Assembly: GCF_017873175.1 (NCBI RefSeq)
Contig: NZ_JAGGJW010000020.1
Span: forward strand, 1-64,000
DNA from: Neorhizobium petrolearium
Lineage (GTDB): Bacteria > Pseudomonadota > Alphaproteobacteria > Rhizobiales > Rhizobiaceae
Direction: 5' to 3'
Length of the DNA stretch: 64,000 nt
Positions 50,482-60,703 of this stretch are shown here, one piece after another; within the stretch, counting starts at the first letter, position 1, and every line of letters starts with the position of its first letter. The notes beneath the pieces were generated by a model. That model was not told the DNA's origin and searched no databases. It saw only the letters and a program-made list of their open reading frames with translations. The position numbers and the translations under genes were made by a program.

Positions 50482-51449
50482 GCGCGTTTCCGGCGGATGC
50501 GTGGATCGAGCAGGCTGTAGAGGATGTCGACGCACAGATTGATGAGGATGAACAGCGCCGCAATCGTCACAATACTGCCCTGAACCAGAGGGTAGTTGCG
50601 GTTTGAGACGGCGGTGACGAGCAGCGTACTCAGCCCCGGCCAGTTGAAGAGGGCCTCGACCAGCACCGTCCCACCCATCAGGTTGCCAAGTTGCAGGCCG
50701 ACGATCGTCACGATCGGGATTGCCGCATTGCGCAGGACGTGTAACCAGATGACGCGACGCTCGCGCATACCCCTGGCCCGCAGGGACCGCACGAAGTCGC
50801 GGCTCAGGATTTCCAGCATGGACGAGCGTGTCATGCGGGCAATCGAGGCGGCCAGCCCCAGCCCGAGGGTCACCGCCGGCAGCGTCAGCTTCTGGAAGTG
50901 CAGAAAGGCGTTTCGGGAAATATCGGTGTAGCCACTGGAAGGAAGCCACCCGAGCTTAAGGCTGACCAGCAGGATCAGCAGCGATCCGAGAATATAGACT
51001 GGCACTGAGATACCGAGCGTCGAAAGCGACGTCAGCAGACCATCGAGAAATCGCCCTCGCCACAGGGCCGCGGCAATACCGACCGGCACACCCATGATGG
51101 CCGCCACCAGGATCGCCGCACTAGCGAGTTCCATGGTCTTCGGAAGGCTCGCCGTCACATATTCGATCACCGGATAACCGTCGAGGGATTTACCGAGATC
51201 GCCGACGGCGGCATTGCCGAGCCATTTGAGATATTGCGACAATACCGGCTGATCGAGACCGAGCTGCTGCCGCATGGCCGCGACCGCCTCTGGCGACGGA
51301 TGGCTCTCAGGACCGAGCAACAGGAGAACCGGATCGCCTGGCATGATGTACATGATGGAGAACACAAGTGTCGCGATGACCCAGAGCTGCACCAGCGCGG
51401 TCGCCAGCCTTGCTCCCACCACGATGACGAATGTCGAAAGGGTCTGCAT
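50478..51449 (-). CDS. ABC transporter permease, DppB-like
   Basis: A 323-residue membrane protein with SIMYIMPGDPVLLLLGPESH, LDQPVLSQYLKWLGNAAVGD and the EAA loop (DFVRSLRARGMRERRVIWLH). It ends DILYSLLDPRIRRKRA. Its ATG at 51449 shares a base with the ATPase stop (TGATG), and its end overlaps the next permease, so the operon is tightly coupled. Confidence 0.92.
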   Translation of the reverse strand: MQTLSTFVIVVGARLATALVQLWVIATLVFSIMYIMPGDPVLLLLGPESHPSPEAVAAMRQQLGLDQPVLSQYLKWLGNAAVGDLGKSLDGYPVIEYVTASLPKTMELASAAILVAAIMGVPVGIAAALWRGRFLDGLLTSLSTLGISVPVYILGSLLILLVSLKLGWLPSSGYTDISRNAFLHFQKLTLPAVTLGLGLAASIARMTRSSMLEILSRDFVRSLRARGMRERRVIWLHVLRNAAIPIVTIVGLQLGNLMGGTVLVEALFNWPGLSTLLVTAVSNRNYPLVQGSIVTIAALFILINLCVDILYSLLDPRIRRKRA

Positions 51450-53158
51450 CAATGCGCCTCCAGGGCTATCGGATCTGCGTTGCCGATCTTCGGCACCGCG
51501 CTGAGAAGCGTCCGCGTGTATTCCGCTTTCGGGTTGTCGAAGACCTCGCCCGCGGGGCCGGCTTCAACGATCCGCCCTTTCTGCATCACCGCGATCATAT
51601 CGCTGACATGACGAACGACTGACATGTCGTGAGAAATGAAGAGGTAGGTCAGGTCGAATTCGTCCTGCAGATCCTGCAACAGGTTCAGGACTTGCGCCTG
51701 AACGGACACATCAAGTGCCGAAACGGCCTCGTCGCAAATCAGAAGGCGCGGCTTGAGTGCAAGCGCACGGGCAATCACGATGCGCTGGCGTTGGCCGCCG
51801 GAGAATTCGTGAGGATAGCGTTTCATGGCATTTCGCGGCAGGCCGACGGCATCCATGAGCTTGGCAACCGCCGCCTCCCGATCGCGTCCGCCCTGATGAA
51901 TATCGATCGGCGCTGCGACGAGATCGGTCACCGTCTGGCGGGGATTGAGCGATCCGTAGGGGTTCTGGAACACCAATGCCATGTCGCGGCGAGCAGCGCG
52001 CATCTCCTCGCGGCCGAGCGAAATGAGGTTGCGGCCGTCGAATTCGATGGCGCCGTCATCCGGTTCTATCAACCGCATGACGAGCCGGGACAGTGTCGAT
52101 TTTCCACAACCCGACTCACCAACGAGACCGAGCGTCGAACGGGGCGGGATGGCAAGGCTGACATTGTCCACGGCGCGAAACGCCCGCGGTGTCGCAAGAG
52201 CATTCTCGCGGACCCAGTAACTCTTGGTCAGATCCCGGATATGCAGCAGCGGTTCGGACGCCCCATTTATGGCAGGCTTCGGTTTCGCTGCCGGCCGATC
52301 CTCTGCCGCGCTGGAAATCATGCCGCTTCCATCTCTTGTTATAACCGGAAGACGGCTTTGCGGCGCGGATGCGGACGGCATGGAGGCGATCAGCGCCTTG
52401 GTGTAGTCGCTGCAAGGCGCAGCGAAGAGGTCAGCCGTGGCAGCCTCCTCCATAAGATCGCCGTGGTAGATAACAGCGACACGGTCGGCGACCTCGTAAA
52501 TGACGCCGAGATCGTGCGTGATGAGAAGAATTGCCGCGCCGATTTCCCGATTGAGGCCGCGCAGCAGGTTAAGAACCTGTTTCTGGACCGTGACGTCCAG
52601 TGCCGTCGTCGGCTCGTCGGCAATGATGACATCCGGCTTGCAGGCCACCGCCATGGCGATCATCACACGTTGGCATTGGCCGCCGGACAGCTCATGAGGA
52701 TAGGAGCGCAGGCAGCGCGCCGGATCCGCGATCCCCACTTTCTGCAACAGTTCCAGCGCCCGTTCCCTGGCCTGGCGCCTCGTCATCCGCTCATGCAGCA
52801 GGATCGCTTCGACGATCTGATCGCCGCACCTAAAGACCGGGTCGAGCGACGCCATCGGATCCTGGAAAATCATGGAAATCCGCTTGCCGCGCAGCTTGCG
52901 CAAGACGTCCGGCCGCGCTGTGAGCAGATCTGCGCCGGCAAATTCCACACGGCCACTGGTTACGACCGCGTTTTGCGGCAACAGTCCCATGGCGGCCAGC
53001 GACAGGATTGTCTTGCCGCTGCCGCTTTCCCCGACAAGTCCCAATATCTCGCCGGAGACAAGTGACAGGGACACGCCATTCACTGCGGGACGAAGCCCGG
53101 CCTCCGTCCTGAAGGCGACGGAAAGATTGTCGATTTTCAGTATTTCCCTACCCGGCAT
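51449..53158 (-). CDS. ABC transporter ATPase, DppD-DppF fusion
   Basis: A 569-residue protein with two ATPase domains. Domain one has [20 protein letters not shown] (Cys in place of Arg in the signature) and [12 protein letters not shown]. Domain two has [20 protein letters not shown] and [12 protein letters not shown]. They are joined by a longer linker (about 265 to 320) than in the other two fusions. ATG 53158 (MPGREILKI) is chosen; upstream in-frame starts to 53263 lack coding character. It is the first gene of the third importer operon. Confidence 0.9.
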   Translation of the reverse strand: MPGREILKIDNLSVAFRTEAGLRPAVNGVSLSLVSGEILGLVGESGSGKTILSLAAMGLLPQNAVVTSGRVEFAGADLLTARPDVLRKLRGKRISMIFQDPMASLDPVFRCGDQIVEAILLHERMTRRQARERALELLQKVGIADPARCLRSYPHELSGGQCQRVMIAMAVACKPDVIIADEPTTALDVTVQKQVLNLLRGLNREIGAAILLITHDLGVIYEVADRVAVIYHGDLMEEAATADLFAAPCSDYTKALIASMPSASAPQSRLPVITRDGSGMISSAAEDRPAAKPKPAINGASEPLLHIRDLTKSYWVRENALATPRAFRAVDNVSLAIPPRSTLGLVGESGCGKSTLSRLVMRLIEPDDGAIEFDGRNLISLGREEMRAARRDMALVFQNPYGSLNPRQTVTDLVAAPIDIHQGGRDREAAVAKLMDAVGLPRNAMKRYPHEFSGGQRQRIVIARALALKPRLLICDEAVSALDVSVQAQVLNLLQDLQDEFDLTYLFISHDMSVVRHVSDMIAVMQKGRIVEAGPAGEVFDNPKAEYTRTLLSAVPKIGNADPIALEAH

Positions 53159-53429
53159 ACCGCGATCCGATTTGCGATGAGCTCCCCACACCGGCGAGCG
53201 AGTTCCCGTAGTTTTTTGAGCGCTTCTGGCGCATATTTTCATCATTAAGGCATAAAGCGCCAAACTACGTCAAGCATACGTTTGTATTTTGCTGGATTAC
53301 CTTCAAGTTTGATAGTTTTTGAAGCTTTTCTGAAGTTTCTACCAAATTCAGCCTTGCCAGAAATGAAAAGCCACCTTACCGTTCATGCAAACGAATGCGC
53401 GACCTGCCGGCCGCGCCAAGGGGATGACA

Positions 53430-54143
53430 ATGACGTCCGAAAATCTCTCACGCGTGGTGCTGATCTCCGGCGCGGGCCGCGGCATCGGCCTCGCGATCGC
53501 GAACGAGCTTGCCGAACATGGCTACCGCCTCAGCCTTGGAGCCCGCAACGTCGGTACGCTCGAAGCCGAGTTCGGACCGGAGAGCGAACGCTTTCACTAT
53601 GCGCGGTTCGATGCCTACGATCCGGCAACATCGGAAGCCTGGGTGGCGGCGGCTATTGCGAAATTCGGAAGAATCGATGCCCTGGTCAACAATGCCGGCC
53701 TCGGCGAGCGCGTTTCGCTCATGGACGACAACGACGAGGCGCTCGACCGGCTATGGGCGGTCAACGTCAAGGCGCCACTGCGCATGACGCGGCTTTGCAT
53801 GCCGCACCTTGAGGCTACCGGTGCGGGCCGCATAATCAACGTCGCCTCGATGTCCGGAAAGCGGGTCAGGAATGCCTTCGTCGGCTACAACATGACAAAG
53901 TTCGCGGTGATGGGCCTCACTCATACGACGCGCCACGTCGCCTGGGAAAAAGGTGTGCGGGCAACCGCCATATGCCCGAGCTTCGTGCGCACGGAAATGA
54001 GTTCCTACACGAACAAGGTGACACCCGACCAGATGATCCAGCCGGAAACGCTGGCCTCTCTCGTCCGCACAGCGATCGAGCTTCCCAACAATGCAGCCAT
54101 GGCCGAGATGCTGGTAAACTGCCGGCTCGAAGACATGCTTTGA
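53430..54143 (+). CDS. Short-chain dehydrogenase/reductase (SDR)
   Basis: A 237-residue classical SDR: the NAD(P)-binding GAGRGIGLAIA, the NNAG motif in LVNNAGLGERV, the catalytic Ser in VASMSG and the YNMTK pair. The start at 53430 has AAGGGG six bases upstream; an upstream ATG at 53385 is in frame but lacks a site. It opens the + strand operon facing the third importer and probably oxidises or reduces an intermediate of the same pathway. The substrate is unknown. Confidence 0.9.
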   Translation: MTSENLSRVVLISGAGRGIGLAIANELAEHGYRLSLGARNVGTLEAEFGPESERFHYARFDAYDPATSEAWVAAAIAKFGRIDALVNNAGLGERVSLMDDNDEALDRLWAVNVKAPLRMTRLCMPHLEATGAGRIINVASMSGKRVRNAFVGYNMTKFAVMGLTHTTRHVAWEKGVRATAICPSFVRTEMSSYTNKVTPDQMIQPETLASLVRTAIELPNNAAMAEMLVNCRLEDML

Positions 54144-54165
54144 TCGACGCCCTCGGGAAAAAGCT

Positions 54166-55479
54166 ATGTCACGTATTATTCCTGATGCAGTCTCTTCCAC
54201 GCAGACCCTGCCGGCAAAGGTGGATGTCGTCATCATCGGCGGCGGCATTGTCGGGGTTTCGACCGCCCTGGAGCTTGCGGAACGCGGCGTTTCGGTCGCC
54301 CTTTGTGAAAAAGGCCTGATCGCCGGCGAGCAGTCAGGCCGCAATTGGGGCTGGGTGCGTCAAATGGGCCGCGATCCATCCGAACTGCCGCTCGCCATCG
54401 AAAGCCTTTCGCTGTGGAAAGACATGAACAATCGCGTCGGCGAAGAAACAGGTTTCCGGCAGACGGGTATTGCCTATCTTTGCCGTAATGCGCGCCAGGA
54501 AGCGGAATACGAGGCCTGGCTGGTGCATGCACGCAACTTCGGCCTCGATTCCCGGTTGCTTCGCACTGAAGAACTGCGCCAGCATCTTCCCGGCATGACC
54601 GGACGTTTCACTGCCGCGCTGCACACGTCCACCGACGGCCGGGCGGAACCGTTCAAGGCCGCTCCGGCCGTCGCCCGCGGCGCCATCCGCGCCGGCGCCC
54701 ATGTGCTGACGGGCTGTGCCGTTCGCGCTGTCGAGCGCTCCGCAGGACGCGTCAGCGGCGTGATCACCGAGCGGGGGCGCATCGCCTGCTCCTCCGTCAT
54801 TCTGGCAGGTGGCGCCTGGTCACGGCTCTTCAGCGGCAATATGGGTATTGATTTTCCACAGCTGAAGATCCTCGGCTCGGTGGCGCGCGCGACCGCGGTG
54901 GAGGGGGTGCCGGATATGCCGGTCGGGGCGGATAATTTTTCCTTCCGCAAACGGCTCGACGGTAGTTTCTCGATTGCGATGCGCAACGCCAATATCGCAC
55001 CAATCGTCCCGGACAGCTTCCGTCTCTTCGCCGACTTCGTACCCACGCTGATCAAGAGCTGGCGAGAGCTGAAATTGCGCGTCGGCAACCGCTTCATTCA
55101 GGAATGGCGAACCCCACGTTCCTGGGCCTCGGACGAGGTTTCGCCCTTCGAGCAGGTGCGTATCCTCGATCCCGTGCCTTTCGAGCGCTTCAACCGCGAG
55201 GGCCTTGCTCATCTGGTAAAGGCTTTCCCTGCTTTCGCAAACAGCCGCATAACGCAGAGCTGGGCCGGTCTCATCGACGTCACCCCCGACGCGGTCCCGG
55301 TCATCGGTCCGGCCGGCGGCGTTCCCGGCTTCTTCATTGCCAGCGGCTTCTCCGGACACGGGTTCGGTATCGGGCCGGGCGCCGGAAAGCTGATGGCCGA
55401 CATCGTCACCGGCGCTGAGCCCTGCGTCGATCCCGCTCCTTTCCGCTTCGATCGATTCAAGAAGACCAAGGCGGCCTGA
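54166..55479 (+). CDS. FAD-dependent amino acid oxidase/dehydrogenase (DAO family)
   Basis: A 437-residue flavoprotein with the Rossmann start VDVVIIGGGIVGVSTALELA, SGRNWGWVRQMGRD, the ILAGGAWSR middle motif and the C-terminal FSGHGFGIGPGAGKLMADIV. It belongs to the DadA/glycine oxidase/sarcosine oxidase group and oxidises an amino or imino acid to an imine. A RidA gene, whose product clears reactive imines and enamines, is in the same operon, which supports this type of reaction. Confidence 0.9.
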   Translation: MSRIIPDAVSSTQTLPAKVDVVIIGGGIVGVSTALELAERGVSVALCEKGLIAGEQSGRNWGWVRQMGRDPSELPLAIESLSLWKDMNNRVGEETGFRQTGIAYLCRNARQEAEYEAWLVHARNFGLDSRLLRTEELRQHLPGMTGRFTAALHTSTDGRAEPFKAAPAVARGAIRAGAHVLTGCAVRAVERSAGRVSGVITERGRIACSSVILAGGAWSRLFSGNMGIDFPQLKILGSVARATAVEGVPDMPVGADNFSFRKRLDGSFSIAMRNANIAPIVPDSFRLFADFVPTLIKSWRELKLRVGNRFIQEWRTPRSWASDEVSPFEQVRILDPVPFERFNREGLAHLVKAFPAFANSRITQSWAGLIDVTPDAVPVIGPAGGVPGFFIASGFSGHGFGIGPGAGKLMADIVTGAEPCVDPAPFRFDRFKKTKAA

Positions 55480-55517
55480 TCCGTTCCTAAACAACCTTGG
55501 CCAAAGAGGGTGAAGAA

Positions 55518-57572
55518 ATGGCATTGAGAATTGGCGTAGACTCCGGAGGCACGTTTACCGACGTCTGCCTTTTTGACGAGGAGACCGGCAAGCTCGACAT
55601 CTGGAAGGTGCCGTCAACGCCGGACGACCCTTCCCGCGGCATCTCCAATGGCGTGTCGGAAGGACTTGCGACCGTCGGCAGCACGGCAGCACATGTGGCT
55701 TTCCTCGGTCATGGAACCACAGTCGCGACCAACGCTCTCATCGAACTTAAGGGTGTCGAGACGGGGCTTATCACCACCGACGGGTTCCGCGACCTGCTGG
55801 AAATCGGTCGCCAGAAGCGCCCGAGCCTTTACGATATGAATGCCGAGAAGCCGGAAATCCTGGTGAGCCGCGACCGCCGGCAGGAGGTTCCCGAACGCCT
55901 CAAGAGTGACGGTTCGACGGACCGGTCGCTGGACGAAGAAAAGCTCCGGGCCGCCATCCACAAGCTCGCGGACGAAGACGTCAAGGCAATCGCCGTTTGC
56001 TTCCTTTACGGCTTCTTGAACACCGCGCATGAGCGTCGGGTCGTCGAAATCCTTCGCGAGGAAATGCCGGATGTGTTCGTCAGCGCTTCGCATGAGGTGG
56101 CTCCGGAGTTCCGCGAATACGAGCGCATGTCCACGACGGTCGTCAACGCCTATCTCGGCCCTGTCATGCAGCGATATATCGACAGGCTCAAGCTGCGACT
56201 GACCGAGCTTGGCGTACCGGTCGCTCCGCAGCTGACGCAATCGAACGGTGGCGTCATTGGTTTCGACACGGCGGCGCAGCTTCCGGTCCGTACCGTCCTC
56301 TCCGGCCCGAGCACAGGCGTTGTCGCCGCGCAAGCCGTTGGAGGAATGGCTGGCTTCGACAACATCATCACCTTCGATGTCGGCGGAACGTCAAGCGACG
56401 TGGCCCTTCTCCAGGGCGGTGTCTGCAAATTGACCGGCGAGGCGAACGTCCACGGCTATCCGATCAAGGCGCCCATGCTCGACATCCATACGGTCGGAGC
56501 AGGCGGCGGTTCGATCGCATTTGTCGACAGCGGTGGATTGTTGAAAGTCGGTCCGCGTTCGGCGGGCGCCGACCCAGGCCCGGTCTGCTACGGACGCGGC
56601 AACACCGAAGCGACCGTCACCGATGCCAACATCGTGCTCCAAACCCTCAATCCGGTCGAAATCCTCGGCGGACGGATGAAAGTCAGGCGCGATCTCGCGA
56701 TCGAGGCCGTGCAACGGCTTGCCGATCAGTTGGGTCTCGGACTGATGGAGACGGCGCAGGGCATCATCTCTGTCGTCACGGCCAACATGGCAAAGGCCAT
56801 ACGCCTGATCAGCGTCCAGCGTGGCCACGACCCGCGCGACTATGCGCTGATGGCCTTCGGTGGCGCGGGTCCGCTGCATGCTGCCCGGCTCGCCAAGGAG
56901 CTCGACATGAGCCGTATCATCGTGCCGCTTACCCCGGGCACGCTTTGCGCACTCGGCCTGCTTTTGACCGACCTGCGTTCCGACTTCGCCATCTCCCGCC
57001 TCATGAAAGTGGATCAAAACGCGGTCGAACCGATGATCAGCGGCTTCGAAACGCTTGAAGCCCAGGCCGAAGCCTGGTTCGAGCAGGAAGGCATCGAGCC
57101 CGGCCGCCGCGTCGTTAACCGGACTGCCGACATGCGTTATGTTGGCCAGAACTACGAACTGCAGGTTTCGGTGCCTGCCGGCACGGTCGGCGGGGATACC
57201 CTTCAAGCTTTGGTCAAAGGCTTCGAACAGGCGCATCTGCAACGTTTTGGCTTCATCGCCGAAGGTGAGGCGATCCAGATCGTGACCTTGCGGCTAGAGG
57301 CCGCCGGCATCGTCAACAAGGCCCAGTTCACTCCGCGGCCGGACGCCGGGCCGGCATGCGATGCGGCCGTCATCGGGTCGCGCCAGGTCTATATGGACGA
57401 GGCCAAGGACTTCCTGCCCTGCCCGGTCTACGCGCGCGAGAAGCTGAAACCCGGCAACCGCATCGACGGACCGGCGGTCGTCGAACAGATGGATACCACC
57501 ACCGTCATCCTTCCAGATATGCAGGCGACGGTCGATCCCTACCTCAACCTCATTCTGGAGACCCGGGCATGA
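55518..57572 (+). CDS. hyuA: Hydantoinase/oxoprolinase subunit A (HyuA)
   Basis: A 684-residue protein of the actin/Hsp70-like ATPase fold used by ATP-dependent N-methylhydantoinases, acetone carboxylases and 5-oxoprolinases. Landmarks are RIGVDSGGTFTDVCLFDEET, GHGTTVATNALIELKG, FDVGGTSSDVALLQGG, AGGGSIAFVD and FGGAGPLHAARLAKEL. ATG 55518 follows GAGGGTGAAGA; the alternative at 55497 is less likely. It overlaps hyuB by ATGA. The pair opens a lactam or hydantoin-like ring at the cost of ATP. Confidence 0.92.
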   Translation: MALRIGVDSGGTFTDVCLFDEETGKLDIWKVPSTPDDPSRGISNGVSEGLATVGSTAAHVAFLGHGTTVATNALIELKGVETGLITTDGFRDLLEIGRQKRPSLYDMNAEKPEILVSRDRRQEVPERLKSDGSTDRSLDEEKLRAAIHKLADEDVKAIAVCFLYGFLNTAHERRVVEILREEMPDVFVSASHEVAPEFREYERMSTTVVNAYLGPVMQRYIDRLKLRLTELGVPVAPQLTQSNGGVIGFDTAAQLPVRTVLSGPSTGVVAAQAVGGMAGFDNIITFDVGGTSSDVALLQGGVCKLTGEANVHGYPIKAPMLDIHTVGAGGGSIAFVDSGGLLKVGPRSAGADPGPVCYGRGNTEATVTDANIVLQTLNPVEILGGRMKVRRDLAIEAVQRLADQLGLGLMETAQGIISVVTANMAKAIRLISVQRGHDPRDYALMAFGGAGPLHAARLAKELDMSRIIVPLTPGTLCALGLLLTDLRSDFAISRLMKVDQNAVEPMISGFETLEAQAEAWFEQEGIEPGRRVVNRTADMRYVGQNYELQVSVPAGTVGGDTLQALVKGFEQAHLQRFGFIAEGEAIQIVTLRLEAAGIVNKAQFTPRPDAGPACDAAVIGSRQVYMDEAKDFLPCPVYAREKLKPGNRIDGPAVVEQMDTTTVILPDMQATVDPYLNLILETRA

Positions 57573-59221
57573 CCAAGATCGACCCGATTACGGTAGAAGT
57601 CATCGGCAGCGCGCTCACATCGATCGTGGAGGAGATGGGCGAAGCGCTGGTTCGTGCCAGCTATTCAACCAACATCAAGGAACGTCGCGATTGCTCGACC
57701 GCACTCTTCGACCGGCACGGCAACACCCTGTGCCAGGCAGAGCATATCCCGATGCATCTTGGCAGCTTCATCGGCATCATTCCGCATATCAACAAGCGTT
57801 ATGCGGCAAAGGACATCAAGCCGGGTGACGTCTTCATCGGAAACGATGCCTACGAGGGTGGCGCGACCCACCTGCCCGACATTGTTCTGGCCGAGCCCAT
57901 CTTCCATGGCGATACCATGGTCGGATGGGCCGTCAACACGGCCCATCACGCCGACTTCGCCGATCGCGGCCATGCGCATATCTACCAGGAAGGGCTGCGC
58001 ATTCCTCCGGTGCGGCTCTATCGTGAGGGCGAGCTGCAGCAGGATCTGCAGGACATGTTCCTGTTGAACTGTCAGGTTCCCCATGAGCGGCTTTCGGACC
58101 TGCGCGCCCAGATGTCGGCCAACCGGCTCTGTGTCCAGCGCATGCAGGACCTTTGCACGAAATATGGAGCAGACAAGGTTCTGGCTGCCGGCGATGCCCT
58201 GCAGGATTATGCCGAGCGCAAAATGCGGGCCGGCATCGCCGCCATTCCCGACGGTACCTACAGCTTCACTGACTATTTCGACAGCAACCAGTTCTCCGAC
58301 GTGATGGAATTAAAGGTGGACATCACCGTCAAGGGTGACGCGATGCATCTCGCTTTCGACGCCCCACCGCAGGTGCCCGCCGGTCTGAACGTCATCTATA
58401 CCGCGCTTCTCGCCACCTCCTACTACGCGGTCAAGGCCGTCATTGATCCCACCATCCTGCCGAACGCCGGCCTGTCCCGCCCGATTAGCGTCGAGGCGCC
58501 GCACGGTTCACTGCTCAATTGCAGACATCCGGCAGCAGTCGACGGGCGTATTGCAGCCTGCCAGCGGGTTGCCGACCTGGTCCAGGGTGCTCTGGCCAAG
58601 GCGCTGCCCGGCAAGGTCACGGCGGCTGGCAACGGTGCCTGCACTGGCGCGCTCTTTACCGGCACGCGCGAGGACGGCTCGCTTTGGGTCTATCTCGAGA
58701 CGATCGGCGGTGGAGGCGGGGCACGGCCAACGGCCGACGGGCTGAGCGGCGTCCACGTTCATATGACGAACACGTCCAATTTGCCGGTCGAAGCGCTCGA
58801 GCTGGAATACCCGCTGACGCTACTGCGTTATGAGCTCGTCAATGGTTCGGCAGGCGCCGGCACCTGGCGTGGCGGCATGGGCCTGAGACGCGTCTACCGC
58901 ATTGAAGCCGATTGCCGCTTCAGCGTCGAGGGTGGCCGGCTTGCGGTCTATCCATGGGGCCTTGAAGGTGGCTTGCAGGCAACCGGTTCTCATTTCGATT
59001 TCGGCAACGGCCAGCAAAACCTGCCGGGTACGGTGCAGCTGAGAGCCGGACAGATAGTCGAACTGGTGACGCCAGGCGGTGGCGGCTACGGTTCGCCTTC
59101 CGGCCGATCCTTGGAAGCGATCCGCCGCGACATCAAGGAAGAACGCATCACGCCCGAATTCGCCGAACGCGTCTACGGCCATGGCGCCGAACAGAAAATC
59201 TATCGGGCAGCGACCGCCTGA
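57569..59221 (+). CDS. hyuB: Hydantoinase/oxoprolinase subunit B (HyuB)
   Basis: A 550-residue partner of HyuA: ITVEVIGSALTSIVEEMGEA, STNIKERRDCSTALFD, IPMHLGSFIGII, GDVFIGNDAYEGGATHLPDI (candidate metal ligands) and the C-terminal VTPGGGGYGSP, all typical of HyuB. The ATG overlaps the hyuA stop (ATGA), so the subunits are co-translated. The exact substrate (5-oxoproline, methylhydantoin or a related imide) is undetermined. Confidence 0.92.
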   Translation: MTKIDPITVEVIGSALTSIVEEMGEALVRASYSTNIKERRDCSTALFDRHGNTLCQAEHIPMHLGSFIGIIPHINKRYAAKDIKPGDVFIGNDAYEGGATHLPDIVLAEPIFHGDTMVGWAVNTAHHADFADRGHAHIYQEGLRIPPVRLYREGELQQDLQDMFLLNCQVPHERLSDLRAQMSANRLCVQRMQDLCTKYGADKVLAAGDALQDYAERKMRAGIAAIPDGTYSFTDYFDSNQFSDVMELKVDITVKGDAMHLAFDAPPQVPAGLNVIYTALLATSYYAVKAVIDPTILPNAGLSRPISVEAPHGSLLNCRHPAAVDGRIAACQRVADLVQGALAKALPGKVTAAGNGACTGALFTGTREDGSLWVYLETIGGGGGARPTADGLSGVHVHMTNTSNLPVEALELEYPLTLLRYELVNGSAGAGTWRGGMGLRRVYRIEADCRFSVEGGRLAVYPWGLEGGLQATGSHFDFGNGQQNLPGTVQLRAGQIVELVTPGGGGYGSPSGRSLEAIRRDIKEERITPEFAERVYGHGAEQKIYRAATA

Positions 59222-59256
59222 TCGTCCAATCCCACTTGAAAGGAAGGATCTCACCC

Positions 59257-59679
59257 GTGGTAAAAGTAACGAAAGTCAAATCCGGCAGTCTCTATGAGGA
59301 AAAGGAAAGCTATTCACGCGTCGTTGCAGTCGACAACTGGGTCTTTGTTTCCAATACGGCCGGCCGTAACTACAAGACCCGGGAGATGTCACCCGACCCG
59401 GTCGAACAAGCCAAGCAGTGCTTTCATAACATCGAGGGGGCGCTTGCATCCGTCGGTGCTACTCTGGCCGATGTCGTCCGTTCGCGGGTCGTCATTCCGA
59501 ATGTTGCGGATGCTCCCTCGGTGATGGCCTATGTCGGAGAAAAATTCCGCGGCATCGATCCCTGCAGTACTGTGACCTGCCCGCCACTCGGCGGTCCGGA
59601 TTTCCGCGTCGAAATCGAAGTAACCGCCTACAAGGGTGTCGGCGCCGCCGGTTCCGAATACATCAACGTCAGCCTGTGA
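59257..59679 (+). CDS. RidA/YjgF family enamine/imine deaminase-like protein
   Basis: A 140-residue RidA-type protein: GSLYEEKESYSRVVAVDNWV, NTAGRNY, EQAKQCFHNIEGALASVGAT, VRSRVVIPNV (with the conserved Arg) and TCPPLGGPDFRVEIEVTAYK. It starts at GTG 59257 with GGAAGG nine bases upstream. RidA proteins hydrolyse reactive imines released by PLP or FAD enzymes, here plausibly the DAO-family enzyme two genes upstream of hyuB. It forms a trimer in the cytoplasm. Confidence 0.88.
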   Translation: MVKVTKVKSGSLYEEKESYSRVVAVDNWVFVSNTAGRNYKTREMSPDPVEQAKQCFHNIEGALASVGATLADVVRSRVVIPNVADAPSVMAYVGEKFRGIDPCSTVTCPPLGGPDFRVEIEVTAYKGVGAAGSEYINVSL

Positions 59680-59689
59680 TCATCACGTG

Positions 59690-59721
59690 GTCCGGCCGCC
59701 CGACAATCCGGGCGGTCGGAC
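59690..59721 (+). promoter_or_regulatory. Intercistronic stem-loop between ridA-like gene and DeoR regulator
   Basis: GTCCGGCCGCCCG-ACAATC-CGGGCGGTCGGAC forms a 13-bp stem with a single G-T wobble, 10 bases after the RidA stop. No T-run follows, so it may limit rather than end transcription into the regulator gene. Confidence 0.65.
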
Positions 59722-59813
59722 GAATGGAGGCGGACATGGACCGGCTCCTGCTTCCAGTTTCGCGGCTGTTTCTATAAGGTCTGGGCGGTTTGAAGAAGAG
59801 AAAGGGCTTGCTG

Positions 59814-60644
59814 TTGACTGAGACGGAAACACCGCAAACGGAAGACTTTTTGCCCGCCGAGCGGCGCGAGAAAATCATGGAATGGTTTTCTTCCAATCAG
59901 GTAGCCTCGAGCCAGGATCTTGCCAAGCGGCTCAACACCTCTATCTCGACGATCCGCCGCGATCTCGATTTCCTTGCACAGCAGGGCGTCGTGCGAAGGA
60001 CACATGGCGGCGCCGTGCGTGTTCGACGCAACACGACATTCGAGCAGCTCGTCGACGAGGCCCGCCAGACTGCCGTGGAGGAAAAGCGCGCCATCGCCGT
60101 CGCCGCGGCGAAGCTCCTTCAGCCTGAACAGAGCATCTTTATCGATTCCCGCTCGACCCTGCATCAGTTCGCCTATGTCGTCGCCGAACTGACGACACCG
60201 TTGACCGTAGTGACGAACGATGTTCACGTCGCGGACGTGCTGGTCAACAAGCCTCATATCAAGCTTGTCGTGCCCGGCGGAATCTGTCGCCCTGGCGCTT
60301 ATTCCCTGCTTGGGGAAACGGCAATCAACTTCGTTCGGGAGCTGCGGTGCGATCATCTTTTCCTGTCTTCACAGGCCATTGATACGGAATGCGCCAGCGA
60401 TACGTCACTGGAATTAGTGCAGCTTCAGCGTGCCATGATCGATTCCTCCGTGGAAACGACGCTCTTGATCGACAGCAGCCGTTTCGGAAGCAGGGCGATC
60501 TATCGGACGACCCCCATCGAAAGGATCAACCGCATCATTACCGATGAGGGCCTCAATCACGATGAACGGGCGAAATTTGCTTCTGTCGTCGCAGACTTAG
60601 TGATTGCGCCCTATGTCGACGCGTTTCAGGAGGAACCGGAGTGA
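59814..60644 (+). CDS. DeoR family transcriptional regulator
   Basis: A 276-residue protein. The DeoR helix-turn-helix is near residues 12 to 65 (RREKIMEWFSSNQVASSQDL, then NTSISTIRRDLDFLAQQGVV and RRTHGGAV) and the DeoRC effector domain follows with IFIDSRSTLHQFA, VTNDVHVADVL, VPGGICRP and LLIDSSRFGSRA. There is no ATG start: TTG 59814 has AAAGGG seven bases upstream, and TTG 59790 is an alternative. It probably controls the SDR-to-RidA operon, responding to a phosphorylated or small metabolite. Confidence 0.85.
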   Translation: MTETETPQTEDFLPAERREKIMEWFSSNQVASSQDLAKRLNTSISTIRRDLDFLAQQGVVRRTHGGAVRVRRNTTFEQLVDEARQTAVEEKRAIAVAAAKLLQPEQSIFIDSRSTLHQFAYVVAELTTPLTVVTNDVHVADVLVNKPHIKLVVPGGICRPGAYSLLGETAINFVRELRCDHLFLSSQAIDTECASDTSLELVQLQRAMIDSSVETTLLIDSSRFGSRAIYRTTPIERINRIITDEGLNHDERAKFASVVADLVIAPYVDAFQEEPE

Positions 60645-60703
60645 CGTGTCAAACAGCTCCCAGAAAATGCTCAATTCGTTTTGAGCAACGTTTCTGATCG
60701 CCC

